A stretch of DNA of 64,000 nucleotides from Desmodus rotundus (GCF_022682495.2 NC_071391.1:40887998-40951997); one strand, 5' to 3'; positions 1 through 12,935 are shown, counted from the stretch's first letter. Notes: a model not told the origin generated them from the letters alone. A program made the numbers and translations.

Positions 1-2715
1 ATATGTGAATGAAGTGATGGATAGAGGGACGTATTTGGGGTGGAGGCATGCTAAACAGATATCCCATAGTTGTCTACTACAGGGACCATGAACCCTGGTG
101 CCTAGCATGAGACCTGATCGTGGGAGGAACAAGGCATTCTGGGCTGTAGACAAAGGGAACCTGAGGGAGGACGTGAGGCTTTCAGGCCAGATTTAATATG
201 CAGAAGTTTCAGCCCCACCTCCCCCCGCTTTGGCATGATTCTGATGGCCTTAGGAGATCTGGGCTTTTCCTGGGCCATTTGGTTCTAGGTCAGTAGCTTC
301 CAGCTCCTGAGTTCTTATAAGGATCACCCTTGGGCAAATTCTTAAGGTCAGATTGAACTAGACTGGACTAGAGGGCTGCCCACTGGGGAACAGGTTTGCA
401 TGTTATCACATCATTCTAACAACTGCTAAACCAACTTGTAGGGGCCCGCAGGTAAGGCGCAAAGTAGGCATGTGCCACCCTAGCCAGGGACCCATCGGGA
501 GCTCTATGGAATGTACCTTAGGAACATTCCTGGCCTTTTTGTGTCCACTGGCCTGGACCACATCTTCAAGTTCAGACTCTGGCTTGCAACTAGAAGAAAG
601 GGTGAGTGAGGGGTGGGTTCTGCAAGAGGCCTACCCTTGGAGTAGTTGGGCTAAAATGGCCAAGGATAGGGTAATGATTAATACCTAACTAGGTTCTTAT
701 GGGGGAGGTCCTGAAATATTGGGCAGCCTTAGAGAGAAGCAGCAGCCCATCCTAACCCCCCTTCATGTGGATCTTTCTCCAGTTGTGACCTAAGCTAAAA
801 GGGAGGGGGGCAGGTTGGATGCTTCTACATATCCTTTCCCCCATCTCTCCCAGGGCCAGGTCCTATGTGAGCATCAGGGAACTTCCTGAAGTAAGGAGGA
901 AGCAGGGAGTATAGTGAGGCTCATTTTTGGCTCAAGGTTAAGGCACAAAGATTCCTTTTCTGGACAACTTCTCAGAAACCAGGGGCCTGGCAAAGCACAG
1001 CGTGGAACTGGAAATCTGGAGCTTGAAGAAACCAGAGACTATGTTATTGGTGGAGAATGGGGTGTCACATGTCACTCAGGGACCATTTCCTTAGATCTCG
1101 TTTCCCTGCACCCTTCTGGGTGTTGTCCTTATCTGCATGGTCAAACCTGGGCACTAGAATGCCCATATTCTAGCTTGTGGGATGGGGGAAGACAGGAAGC
1201 CCTGGGTAAGCAACTTTCTTGGAAGCAAGAGAAGTAAAAGTAGCTTATATCTCTCCTGTCTACAGATGAAAATAGTAACTTGTCTTAAGTTATTTGCGAA
1301 GGAAGGTGGGAAAGATAGTCTCTAGCTGGGTAGCTGTGTGCCCTGAAGGGAGGGGAGGACAGAGGCTGGGGACACCACCAGCTGTCTGCCACACTCACGT
1401 GGACAGGTGCCTGAGGTCTGTAAGTAGTGGTGTTAGAACCAGAACCAGGCCGCCGGCCTGAGCAGTCACCACCAAGTCTGAGAGGCCCTAGGGAAGCACT
1501 GCAGGCTCTGAGGGTTTGAATTAGCAGCCTGTCCTCAGGCTGTGGTCCCCTAGCTGTGGGTGGCTTAATCTATCAGGCCTGGGCACACCTAGTACAGGCA
1601 GGCTCTCAGTGGTGGCCAACTGTGACCTCCGGCCCTGATGGGTCTCAAATATTTCTATGACTCACCCACAAGGGGTGGTCTGAGCCAGGGGCTCAGCACC
1701 TGGCTTGGAGAAGCCCAGGCAGGCCCTAGGGAGGAGCAGCCATGGAGGGCTATGTGCTTCCAGGGGGACGTTTTTTTCTCCAAACTTGTATCATGTGGGA
1801 GTCAGTGAGGCCTCTCAGACAGGTTGGCTGCTGTGCAAGGAGGAACCCCTATGGCCTCTTCCATCTCGGCGAAGGGGCAGGACAGGAGGAGCCTACTAGA
1901 GTCTGGTGGAAGTAGAGCAGGAGCGCTCCTTCACCGGTGCCACATACCACGGCCCCAGCCTGCAGAATCCAGGACTGCTTCTGAGATGCCTGTGCTGTTG
2001 GGACATGCGGTCGTAGCTCCAAGGGGACCACCTGCGTGTGGGTGTGTTCACTCTGAGGAGCTTGTCGGGAATCAGTTTGTTCTCTAGGAGTGAGTCATGG
2101 AGCTCAGCCCCAAAGGCCAGTCAGTTGGAATCCACAAAGCTCTTAGCACCTGCCTCAGGAGCACGTGGGAATATCTGGCTTCCAAGACCCAGCTCGGGAT
2201 CAGTCCAGGTCTCCAGTCCTCGGTGGACAGGTGACTAGGAGTGTGGGAGAGGGAACAGATGACCCTTAATCATGAAGAGAGGGGGTTCAGGTTTAGATTT
2301 TGAAGTTGCAGGTCAGGCTGTGGTTTGTTTCTGGGTTGTTTGCAGCCTCCAGGAGAGGCTGGGTATTCCTCCTGGAGAGGATTTCTGAAGGGTGGGAGGT
2401 GCAGAAGAAAGCCATCTGGAGACTGGGAGAGACCCATCCTCCAGTGGTGGCTCATTCTAGCTGTCTGGAGAAACCTGCACGCTCGCCAACACTTCAGAGG
2501 GCTTTGTCATAACCAATTCTCAGAACAAGTTAGTTGGCTAGATCATAAGAGAATGGAGGGAAACAGTGGAGCCAGGCAAATTCTCCTGAGTAGTGGCCGT
2601 GAGGAAGACAAAGTGAAGTTCAGAATTAGAGCTGAGGTAGACCCCTGAGGCCTTCTTGTCCGACCCATTTCTCTCCCAAAGCAGGGGGCTGGAGGAGAAG
2701 ATGCAAGCCCTTATA
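1..2715. other. Upstream intergenic sequence, no gene seen
   Basis: Unique mammalian sequence of ordinary composition. Open frames are all short (about 110 codons or less), overlap one another on both strands and resemble nothing I know. I see no exon, RNA gene or clear repeat. Confidence 0.5.
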
Positions 2716-2719
2716 GCTT

Positions 2720-3180
2720 AATTTTTTTTATCCACATCACACAAATAATTATACAAATAACTACATAATTAACTAGATTGCTGTGATAAGAGCTATGGAG
2801 GAAAGCACAGAGGGCTGTGCCAGGCCATAACAGGGAGGTCTAACCTAGTCTCGAGGGGAGAGACCACTCTGACGAAGGAAGCGACATTAAATCTCAGCCC
2901 CATGGGGTGAGCAAGAGGTGGTCCAAATGAAGAGGAGAAGGACTTTTCAAGCAGAAGAAACATCGTATCTGCAGGCCCTGAGGCAGGGAGTGGCTCAGAC
3001 AATGACAAGGGCAACACACTGCAGGATGGGGCCGGGTGGTGGGTGTCAGTGGTGGGAGACACTTCAGGAAAGCCTGCTCGTGCGCAGCCAAGGGACCGGC
3101 AGAGGGTGGGGGGCGGGGGGGAGCTTTCTGCACAGAACAACAGAAGCCATTTCAGGTTTTAGGTGTGGTTGACAAAATCT
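2720..3180 (-). repeat. L2-like LINE 3' region fragment
   Basis: Phrases such as 'GCTGTGATAAGAGCTATGGAGGAAAG' (split by divergence), followed by 'CAGGCCCTGAGGCAGGGAG', follow the order of the reverse complement of the mammalian L2 3' region. It is heavily diverged and the boundaries are approximate. Confidence 0.45.
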
Positions 3181-3589
3181 TATTTGCGTTTCAAAAAATA
3201 TCCTGGTTGCATAGGGAGTATGGAGGCTGGATTAGTGGGGCTCAAGGTGGGTGCAGGGAGGCCACTACGAAGGTCTTGCAAAAGAGTTCCAAAGATAATG
3301 GTCACTCGGATAGTGCAGTAGCAGTGAGTATGTGACTACAGGGAGTGTCAAAAATGACTCTAATTTATTTCTCAATTTTTAAAATTATAAATTATTTTTT
3401 TTATTCATTATTAGTAATGAAAATATTCTAAAAGTGTCTAATAAAGACACTTTTCCCATTAACTTTGTTTTGTACATCCTCACGTGCAAAGGTCCCCAGG
3501 CTGACAGCCCAATCAGGGGCACCCTTGCACTTCTTGCCTTCATGAGCATCTAAGCAGAGAGAGGTTGTCTTTTAAGTGGGGCGATGTTA

Positions 3590-4502
3590 CTCGCTACTCT
3601 GCAACCTATTTTCTCACTTAACGGTACATCACAGGCATCCTTTGTGAGTCAGTAGCTGTAGCTCTAACTCATGTTTTGACCACTGTGTGATATTCCACAG
3701 CTTGATTGTGCAACAATTAATTTGATCATTGAGTGACATTGATATTCAAATAGTTCCCAGTTTTCTGCTACCACAAACAATGCTGAAGTTATAGGGTTCC
3801 CCTTAAAGGTGATTTCCCCTCATAGAACACATTCCCAGAAAGAGGATGTCTGGGTCTAAGGCAAGTGCATTTTTAGTTTTAATAGATAGTGCCAGGTTAC
3901 TTGCTCAGCAACAAACAGGAATACCCATTTTCTCAAATTTTTAGCAGAGCTGAACATTTGACTCGTTAAAATTTTTCTGCCAATCTGATGATTTAAAGTA
4001 ATGAAAACTTATTTTGCCTTAATTTGCACTTTCCCAACTAATAATGAGGGTTAGCATTTTATTGGCCATTTAGATTCCCTCACCTTGGATTACCTGTTCA
4101 TACCACTTTTCCATTTTCCTGTTAGGCATTTGTCTTTGTCTTTCTAATTTATAGAAACTCTTTGTGTATACAGCATATTTTCCCTTTTTAAACTTGTATA
4201 TTTTGCAAATATTTTTCTAGAAAGTTATTTGGCTTTTTTCTTTGTTTATGGTAACTTTTCTCATCAAAGTTTAAAAAATTGAACCTAGTATATCCATCTT
4301 TTCCTTTGTTACTCTAGCAGTTATCTCCCACCAAATTTACTCATGTTATTATCCAAATATATTCTCTATTTTGAAAATTTTTCATCTAATATTTTCATTT
4401 TTATATTTAAGTCTCTAAACCATTTGGAACATAATCTTTATATTTAAGAAGGTAGGGATCCAATTTATTTATTCCAGATGGATAACCATCTATGGCAGTA
4501 CC
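3590..4502 (-). repeat. Old L1 LINE, minus strand, part 1 (3' part)
   Basis: AT-rich sequence that tracks the antisense of L1 in order. The 3'-end-like part at about 3600-3790 is followed by 'TTTGCAAATATTTTTCT' and 'TAGGGATCCAATTTATTTATTC' type segments, which correspond to the end of ORF2 read backwards. It is broken at about 4502 inside a recognisable motif that resumes near 5326. It is an ancient, inactive copy. Confidence 0.7.
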
Positions 4503-5325
4503 ATTTTCTAAAACAACTTTATGGAGACATAAGCCACATGCTATACCATCTACCCTTTACAGTGCATTTTGGTATATCCACAAATAGGTGAATAACCGAT
4601 TTTAGAACATTTTCATCACCTCAGGAAGAAACCTCATGTACTTCAGCTGCCATCCCATTATTAACTCCAAACCCTGGCAACCACTCGTCTGCCTTCTGTC
4701 TCTACAGCCTTGCCTGTTCTTGACATTTCATATAAATGGAATCACATAACATGTGGAATTTTGTGACTGCCTTCTTTCACTTAACATAATGTTTTCAAGG
4801 CTCATCCATTTTGTGGCAGGTATCAGTACTTCTTTCCTTTTTATGACCAAGTAATATCCATCCATCAGTTGATGGACATTTGGTTTTTTCCCACCTTTTG
4901 GTTATTGTGAATAATGGTGCTATAAACATTAATGCATATGTCTTTTGTGTGAACATGTTTTCAATTCTCCTGGCTATATATGCAGGAATAAAGTTAACAG
5001 GTTATATGGTGAATCTACATTTAACTTTTGAGGAACTACTAGGCTGTTTTCCAAAGTGGCTGGACCATTTCACAATCCCACAAGCAATGTCTGAGTTCCG
5101 ATTTCCTCACACCTTCACCAACATTAATTATTATCTGACTTTTTTATTCTAGCTTCTTAGTGGTGTGAAGTATTATTATTGTGTATTGGGTATATTACTG
5201 TGGTTTAAAGTGCTTTTTCAATGATTTAAGCATCTCTCTTCATATGTATTCTTTAGAGAAATGCATTCACATGATAGTAGAAGGTATTAATTCTTTCCTC
5301 TGAAGAATTGAAATACAAGTTTTAT
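4503..5325 (-). repeat. L1M-type 3' end inserted into an older L1
   Basis: It begins with 'AACAACTTTATGGAGACATA', the reverse complement of the typical L1M 3' terminus. Next come the 'CCTGGCAACCACT' and 'ATGGAATCACATAA' landmarks, the 'TTGATGGACATTTGG' motif and 'GGTGTGAAGTATTATT'. The surrounding L1 reading is interrupted here and resumes after it. The right boundary is approximate. Confidence 0.75.
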
Positions 5326-6515
5326 CACATATGAAATTTCTTTCTATATTTGGATCTATTTATTGGCTCTTTGGTCCTCTAATCACCATACTGTTCAGGT
5401 GATGGTGGCTTTGTAGTGTGTTTTATCACCTAAGAATGCAAGTTCCCTTCAACTAGTCTTTCTTTTCATGTTTTCTTAATCAGATTCAGATATTTATTTT
5501 TTCAAATGTACTTCAAACTAAATATTTTTACAGTTTTAAAAACATTTTTATTCGTGATTTAGTAGAATTTGCAATAAATCTCTGTATTAATTTTGAAAGA
5601 ATTTACTTTTTACGAGAATAAGTCTTGACCTTTACCTTTGTGGTGGTTGTTATTTTAAAATTATTCATGGGTATTTTATCATTTTATCAGTATTGTATAT
5701 GATCTGTTTCTTCATTTCCATTTTTAATATATCATTGCATTTAGAAAAAACTATAAATTTCTATTTACCTTGAATTTAGCTAGTTTTCCAAGTATGCAAT
5801 TAATTCTAATAGCTTTTAAACCAAATTTTATTGGATTTTCTTGATACATAATCACATATTTTTGTCCTTTTAAAAACCACCTATTTATTCTAATTAATTC
5901 ATTTTCTTGTCTTATTGAATTAGCTGAAATCTCTGAAGAATGTTGAGCAGTAGTCTTGTTCCCGATTTCTGTCTTGTTCCCAATTTCTGGAAATAGATTT
6001 TGAATGTCATTATATATTTGTTATTGGGTTTTGATAAATAGTCTTTATCAGATTGAAGTAGTTTTCTTCTATTTCTGTTTTGTTTAATATTTTATTAGCA
6101 ATATTTGCTGAATTTTATCAAATGATTTTTGGCATCTATTACTAAAATCACATCTTGTTCCCTTTATTTATTGCTGTAGTGACTTATAGTGATACGTTTC
6201 CTGATTTGGAATTATGTTTGTGGTGTTAAAGTAAACCCTCCTTTGCATGATGTATTCTTCTGATACTTTTTCCATACCCAGTTAGCTAGTATCTTACTTC
6301 AGATTTTGCACTTGTTCAAACTGGTCTGTGATTTTTTTTTCAAAATTCAGTCTTTATAAGGTTTGGGAATTAAGGCTTGCTCATAAAACTAACCAGGAAA
6401 TTTTCAACTTTTTCTCTTGTCTGGAATAGTTTAAATAACATTCAAAATTATCTGTTTTAAAGGTCATATAAAACTCATTTTAATATAATCTATGGCTTGT
6501 GCTATTTTTATTTTT
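5326..6515 (-). repeat. Old L1 LINE, minus strand, part 2 (ORF2 region)
   Basis: Continuation of the L1 at 3590-4502. 'GGCTTTGTAGTGTGTTTTATCA' style and 'GAATTTTATCAAATGATTTTTGGC' style segments match antisense L1 ORF2 landmarks in the expected order. There is no intact ORF2 frame. A local 17-18 bp tandem repeat ('TCTTGTTCCCGATTTCTG') lies near 5955-5990. Confidence 0.65.
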
Positions 6516-7078
6516 TCTTAGTTATGGTAAAATAACATACATTTACCATCCCAACTATTTTTAAGGACATAATTCAGTAGTGTTAAGTACATTCACATTG
6601 TTTTGTACAAATAATTTTCGGAACTCTTTTCATTTTATAAAGTAAAAATTTTATATGGAAACAAAAACTCCCATTTCTCCCTCCCCCAGCCCCTGGCAAC
6701 CACCATTATACGTTCTGTGTCTATGAATTTGGCTATTCCGGGTAACTCATGTAAGTGGAGTCATACAGTATTTGTCTTCTTGTGACTTGCTCATTCCACT
6801 TAGCGTGATGTCGTCAAGATTCATCTATGTTGTAGCATGTGTCAGAATTTCCTTCCTTTTAAGACTAAATAATATTCCATTGTATGTATATGCCACATTT
6901 TGTTTATCTACTCATTCATTGATGGCCACTTGAGTTGCTTCCACCTTTGGCCATTGTGAATAATGATATTTTCACCAGGGGTATGTACATCAAGACCTTG
7001 TTTTCAACTCTTTTGGGTATATGCAATTCCAGAGAAGGAATTGCAGGATCATATGATATCTTGTAATGTTTTAATGGC
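6516..7078 (-). repeat. Second L1M-type 3' end nested in the old L1
   Basis: It shows the same landmarks as 4503-5325: 'CCCCTGGCAACCACC', 'TAATATTCCATTGTATG', 'TTCATTGATGGCCAC' and 'GGATCATATGATAT'. On either side, antisense ORF2 sequence is continuous in order, so this is a separate insertion in the same orientation. Confidence 0.75.
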
Positions 7079-7359
7079 TGAGTTTTCATTTTTAAAAACT
7101 CTTTTGTTTATTGGTCTATTCGGGATTTCAACTTATATGCTCAGTTTTGATCATTTTTGATTTTGCTTGGAAATCATCCATTTCCTCTGGGTTTTCCCAT
7201 TTATTTTCATAGGCTTACACACATAATCATTAGGTCTTTAACCGTTTCTGTGCCTGTGATATCTTTTTTATACCTAATATTGTATATTTTTGCTTTCTTT
7301 CTTTCTTTTTGTTTGGCTTAACCAGGCTTGCCTGGAAGAGTTTACCTATTTTGTTGGTT

Positions 7360-7391
<32 letters not shown>

Positions 7392-8115
7392 TCAAAGAAC
7401 CAGGCTTGGGTTTTAATTTGTTCTTTTAATTATTTTGTGTATTATTTATTTATTTTTTATTTAATTAATTTCTGATTTTTAACTTTATTAATTTCCTTCT
7501 ACTTTCTTTTGGCTTAGTTTGTTCTCTTTCTAATTTCTTAGATTAAATACCTAGTTAATTTGCCTGTTTAAAATATTAAAAACATTTAATATGCAACTAT
7601 TTATGAAGACCTCTGTTATACCTGTAATAAATACATAGAAAAAGCAAAACCAAACAAAACCCCCCAAAACAAAAAAAGCATTTAAGGCTACATTTTTTCC
7701 TCTGAGTATAGCTACGTCCCACAAATTCCATATGGTTTGCTGTATTCTTTTTCTTTACTAGATGATTCGCGATTCTAGTTTCAATCTATTTTTCATCCAG
7801 TAGTAATTTCAGGGAGTGTTTCTTAATTTCCAAGCAGTTTATACTTTTGGCCTTGAAGTTAGATTTGTTTGACATCAATATTGCTCTTCCTCCTCCCTCC
7901 GAGCTTGCATTTGCTTGGTATATCTTTTCCCATTGCTTTATTTTCAGTTTTTGTCACCTCGTTTTGGGAGTATTCCTTGTAAACAGCCTTTGGCTATATT
8001 TTATTTTTTAACTTACTCAGACAACCTGGTTTTTGGTAGGGAAATTCAGTCTCTTCACATCTAGTGGAATGTATGGATGTACTTAGCTTTACTTATTCCA
8101 TCTTATTTTATATAT
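7079..8115 (-). repeat. Old L1 LINE, minus strand, part 3 (ORF2 upstream region)
   Basis: It carries antisense ORF2 landmarks: 'GTCAAAGAACCAGGCTTGG', 'TTTTGGCTTAGTTTGTTCT', 'CCCACAAATTCCATATGG' and 'TCCTTGTAAACAGCC'. A pure run of 30 T (7361-7390) has expanded inside it. Confidence 0.65.
7361..7390. repeat. Poly-T run (30 T)
   Basis: An uninterrupted T homopolymer inside antisense L1 ORF2 sequence. Length is likely to vary between individuals or assemblies. Confidence 0.9.
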
Positions 8116-8121
8116 TTGCTG

Positions 8122-8139
8122 CCCCCCCCCCCGCCCCCC
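8122..8139. repeat. Poly-C tract
   Basis: Seventeen C in 18 bases with one G, immediately at the edge of the L1-derived block. Confidence 0.85.
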
Positions 8140-11022
8140 GCTGTTTTTGACCTTTGCTGGCTTGGTTGCAATTCTGCTTTACTTCCACAATTCTGGTGAT
8201 TGGTTTACAGAGGCAAGATGACGAAAGACTTGGGAAAAGAATCAAGGGCTCCATTTGGGTTTTGAAATTTAAGATACCTTTGAGATGTCACGTGGGCATT
8301 TAAAAATAATGGAGTGGAACTCAAAGGAGTGATCCTGAGTAAGGTCACACCCAGTGACAGCTGTGGATTGCACCACTGTGGATTGCAGGGGGAAGGTGTT
8401 CCAGGATGGCCTAGGACCCCATCCTGGGAAATGCCAGCTGCTAAAGTCTGGATAAGAGAAGAGAAGCTGGTTATAAACACAGACTGCAAGGAATACCCAT
8501 GAGGGTAGGAGGAAAACCCAGAGAACATATTAGTGTAGGGAAGAAACGTGTTTAAAAAGGAAGGAGTTAAATGTATTAAGAGCTGAGAGGTCAGGTAAGG
8601 TGAGACCTGAAATTAGTCCTTTAGTGATATAAAAGTCACTGGTGACCTTGGCAAGCTGTGGAGGCCAGTGAGGGGCAGGTGAGAAGAAAATGGGAGGTAA
8701 GAAAGCACCACAACAAAGGGGAATAGGTAATGAATTATCTCAAGATGTACAGTCCAGGGTATTTGTTTGCTTGCTGGTTTTGGGTGAAGACACCAGACTT
8801 TGTTTGCCTGCTATGGGGAAAGGCCCCGCAGAATGGGAAGACTGAAGGGAAAGGAAGAGCCAGTGGAACACACCTTGCAGGCAGTAGCAGGTGGGCCAGA
8901 GCACATGCTGAGGGATAGGGCCCAGGCAGGAGGAAAGCCATATTCTCTAATGCTTCAGGACGGAAGGTGCGTGTGCCCAGATGCCTCTTGCAGATGCTGA
9001 AGATGAAGATAGGAGGCAGGAGGGAGGCCTTCCTGTCTGATGGATTCTCTCATCTCAGTGAGGTAGGAGGTGATGGCATCTGCTGAGACTGAAGTGGGCC
9101 AGGGGGGACCAGATGGTTGGGGAAAAGAGAAGAGACATGAAATGGAAGTTCAGGAGCATAGGAGGGCAAGCGTGGCTTCAGGAGGCCCTCCAGGTGGGGA
9201 GGGGCAGCAGGGGCAAATCCTTTGCTCTTCCTTGCATGGACGTAGTGGTGCCCTTTGCGTCTCCTGCTGAGCTCCGCTGCCACCACACAAAGCTGGTGGT
9301 GGGGCTGCTCCTCTATTACTGTTCTGGTCCATTCTTGCTCACTCAGCCTTTCCCTTCATGCTTGTCATAGAGCGAAGACAGGTTGGAACGTAGAGGCCAT
9401 ACATGCCAAGTGCCAGATCCCAATCACTTACAATAATTGTTCCCAAATTCTCATGTTCTGATTCTCCTCTTCAGGATCTTCCTCTCCAAAAAAAGTTGTG
9501 AGAACTTCTAGGAATGCTTACACATGTCACACAAGTACCCTCTGGACACCACTAGGTTTGGAGTTCTGGATAAAGTCATTTTCTCTCCAACAACCCCAGA
9601 GCTGGGGGTGGGGTGGATAGGCCAGAAGATAGATGCCTCGCATGTAGTTAGAGCTGTTGGCTGATGCTCTTGCCATCTTGTTCTCCATTCGTGCATGCAC
9701 TACTGCCAGTGCCACCAAGCTGCTGACCCTAGCTGCTTTTGTCCTTCTCAGCTCAGCAGGGAGATGTCGTTGGCTTCTAGTGACCACCTCTTTCAGAGGC
9801 AGATCCCACAGCAAAGCGGTAGGGCCCTTAGGGATCCACTCTCTCATTTGGTCAGGCCCAGCTTTGCCCTTGCAAACTGCAGGCCTTACAGCTCAGTCTA
9901 GTCCCCCTATGAGGATCTCCTCTCAGGAAGCTCACTGTCTCTCCTCCAGCATGGCCCCCGTTGGGGACCTTAGTCCTAGGAGTAGGTCTGTCCCTGTCTG
10001 AATCCCAGCTGTGGATTGAGTTCAGTGTCTTTCACCAGAGCTTGGGGCCCCATAGAAATTCAGAGATGGGGTTGGGCATCTGTTTTAGTATCCCTGACCA
10101 CTCCAAAATGGTTCATCTCTCTGAATTTTCTTTTTCTCTATGAAAACCAGGAGGCTGATCTTCTAAGAGTTCACATAGGCCCTTGGTGTGAGTGAGGGTG
10201 GGGAAAGGGGAGCCTGGCTGCTCCTCTCAGGCTGGCTTCTCTGAGTGGGGTGGATAGGCCAGAAGATAGAAGATAGAAGATAGAACTCTGGCCAAACTCA
10301 GATATCCAATTGCAGGGCCATACTAGTCCACGGGTGCCTTTATGCAAATTAGCAAAAGGTGCCCTTTCTGGGTGGGTGCAGTCCATGCGAGGCATATGGC
10401 TAGGAGAGCAAAGAAAGGGCATCATTTCAGCCCCCTTTTGCCCCCTCGGCCAGATGCCCTAGTGCAGGGAACAGCTGGCACCAATCTAGGCAGTGGCCAT
10501 GTGTAGCTACACAAAGAACTAAACAGCATGCAGATCCAACTAGTGGGCCTCCAGAGAAAGCACGTGCCTGGGTTCTGGTCCCATGCCATGTGAGATCCTG
10601 GGAAAATGATGGTGCCCAAGGGTCTCTCCTTCTGAGCCTGCATTCTTGTATCTAAATCCCTCCCCTGCCTCTGCAGTTCCCTTTTTCTCCAGGGACCCGT
10701 GTAGGTTCTTGATACTATATCTGTCCCCCTACTCCAGAGGAGAGCTAAAACTGGGCCCCCAAGGGCTGATCTTATGCCCCAGCACTCAATGGAATAATCT
10801 ACACTCCACTCAGTAACCAAGCCCTCACACAGAGACACCCACTTCGAGGAACATAAGGGAGCTATTTCCTTAGTGCACTTGGAGAGGTGGGCAAGGGCTT
10901 TCTAAGAAGAGGGATGTTAAAGGAAGAGTCATTGGAGCAGACACCTGCAAGGCATGGTCCATACAGTAGAGCAGTCCAGAGGGGCAGGGAGTAAGATTTT
11001 TGTTGATCAATAGATATCGGTT
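8140..11022. other. Upstream intergenic sequence, no gene seen
   Basis: Unique sequence with overlapping short open frames on both strands, none recognisable. It contains an exact 26-bp direct repeat (9608-9633 and 10245-10270), and the second copy runs into a short AGAAGAT tandem repeat. Confidence 0.5.
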
Positions 11023-11335
11023 GGCCCTGGCTGGGTGGCTCAGTTGGTTGAAGCATCATTCCATACACCGTAAAGGTTGAGTTCAATTCCCCATTAGGGC
11101 ACATATCTAGGGTTGGAGTTTGATCCTTGGTTAGGGTATTTACAGGAGACAACCAATTAATGTTTCTCTCTCACATAGATGTTCGTCTCTCTCTCTCTCT
11201 ACCTCTCCAGTAGAAATTCTTTCTACTGGAGAAAGAATTTTATTGGAAGCAAGGAAGCCTCTCCCTTCTTCTCTCTCTAAAAAAACCCCAATAAGCATAT
11301 CCTTAGGTGATAATTTAAAAAACACATTAAAAAAG
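11023..11335 (+). repeat. VES-type bat SINE
   Basis: It begins GGCCCTGGCTGGGTGGCTCA (tRNA-like head with box A) and has a box B-like 'GGTTGAGTTCAATTCC'. Two partly repeated 'TTAGGG' segments, a CT-rich stretch and an A-rich end follow. A perfect 13-bp inverted repeat (11204-11232) lies in the CT-rich part, which is unusual for the family. Confidence 0.85.
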
Positions 11336-11829
11336 ATAGATTCCAGTGAACTGAAGTGAGGGGTAGTGGTTAGCTCACAAAGTCTTCTTCAGATCTTGTG
11401 AAGGGCCTAAAATGATAGAATCAGTAGCTGGAGCTTTGTCAATGGCCATTGTGGAGCCACGGAAGATTTCTGAGCAGGAGAGTAGCAGGATTAGATCTCG
11501 GCACCAGGAAGGTGTCTCTAGAGGCTTGTGCAGGATGGTGAGGAAAAGGATTCACCAAAACTGGGCATGGCGTGGCTCCCTTCAGTGCTAGTGGGAGATT
11601 GAGAACAGAAGATTTGGGAAGCACCTCTGAACACCCCCTTTTCATCCCTGAATTGAACATAATTCATCCAATCATTTCACAAACTTTTCCAGATACTGTG
11701 TGTGTCCATGTGCAAGGATGGAGAAGGGCGGGAGGAATCCGGAGGAGCCCTCTCTCCCCCCTCCAGCCTTCTCTCCACCCCTCAATCAGAATGTGTTTTT
11801 ATAAGTGGGGGCTTGGGGACAGCATAAGG

Positions 11830-12060
11830 GTGACAAACTGTGCCTCCCTCAGCAATTAAATTTTTTAAAAAGCTGCTTTGGAAGGAGCGAATATTAGTTT
11901 CCTGATTTATAAAGCCAAATGGATTAAGCTCATTCATTGCCGGAGGAAACAAAAAGGAAATCTTCAATACCTCTGTGCACATCGAGAACAGGAACAATGC
12001 CTGTCTTTAGAAAGCAGAAACCTAATTTGGGGGAATCAATTACCCTCTGTGTCCCTGCTT
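11830..12060. promoter_or_regulatory. Candidate conserved non-coding element upstream of LMO1
   Basis: An AT-rich unique patch with several AATTA/TTTAT/TGATTTAT motifs ('AGCAATTAAATTTT', 'GGGAATCAATTACCC'). It is not assignable to a repeat family. Enhancer status is inferred from composition only. Confidence 0.3.
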
Positions 12061-12868
12061 CTGTGGGCTCTCTCTCCTCTCCTCAATAGAGATTTCCTGG
12101 GAGGTAAAATGTGGAGAAATTGGTCAACCATAGGCACACCCTTGGTTCAGCCTTGCAGACAGGAGATGACGAACTAGGCACAGGGTGAATGGAGTTGGGC
12201 TGGGGTGCCTGGGTGTCAGGCACTTGTGCAAATGTTGGGGGAGGGGTGCAGGGGCACGGAGAGCTTTGGGATTAAAATGGAGAGTGGGGGAAATATTGGG
12301 ATGTGCAATGAGAAGAGCAAGGAAGAGGGCGATGGGAACCTTGGGTTTATAACCGGGGGGGAGGAGTAGCACAAACCCGTGATGGGGGATGGGGTGGGCA
12401 AGGGGACACTGCTGCAGCTGGGCTCCAGCGTTACCCACTCACCCCCACTCTCCTGATCTTCCTCGGTTTCTCTTCTGTGGTCTGCAATTTCCTCCGTGGG
12501 TCTGAGCGTGCAACGGACAATGGTGGGTCAATTATGAAAAAAGAAGGGGGTGCGGCACCTGGGACAGCAGCCCTGGATTCACATTCTCAGAGTCACACAT
12601 AGAAGCAAGCACTCACACAATCTTATCCATTCCTGGGCTGGGTCTCAAACCGCGGCCCAGTCCTCAGACCCAAAGCCACACCCAGCCCGATGCGGGCACA
12701 CAATCACTTCCTCACAATCACAGGCACGGAGTCCCACACTCACAACGGCAGGGTCACAGACTCAGAACTACATCCCAAAACTCCCACCCGCAGTCGCACA
12801 CATTCCGCCACCCCCAGTCTCATCTTCAGCTCATACACACAGCCCATACCCTCACTCTGGCATGCGGT

Positions 12869-12896
<28 letters not shown>
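12869..12896. repeat. (CA)14 microsatellite
   Basis: Fourteen perfect CA units, about 0.6 kb upstream of the exon 1a start codon. Confidence 0.95.
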
Positions 12897-12899
<3 letters not shown>

Positions 12900-12935
12900 G
12901 CTCACACGCACACACTCTGGCGTGCTTTTGTGTTT

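Larger units (their letters stand above)
11336..12935. other. Upstream flank of LMO1, no gene seen
   Basis: Non-coding in my reading. It includes an AT-rich unique island at about 11830-12060 and a CAC-rich degenerate stretch from about 12585 ending in a pure CA microsatellite. Confidence 0.5.

Noticed and set aside
4880..8115. Short open frames in the AT-rich block
   Set aside because: They are antisense pieces of decayed L1 sequence, not host genes.
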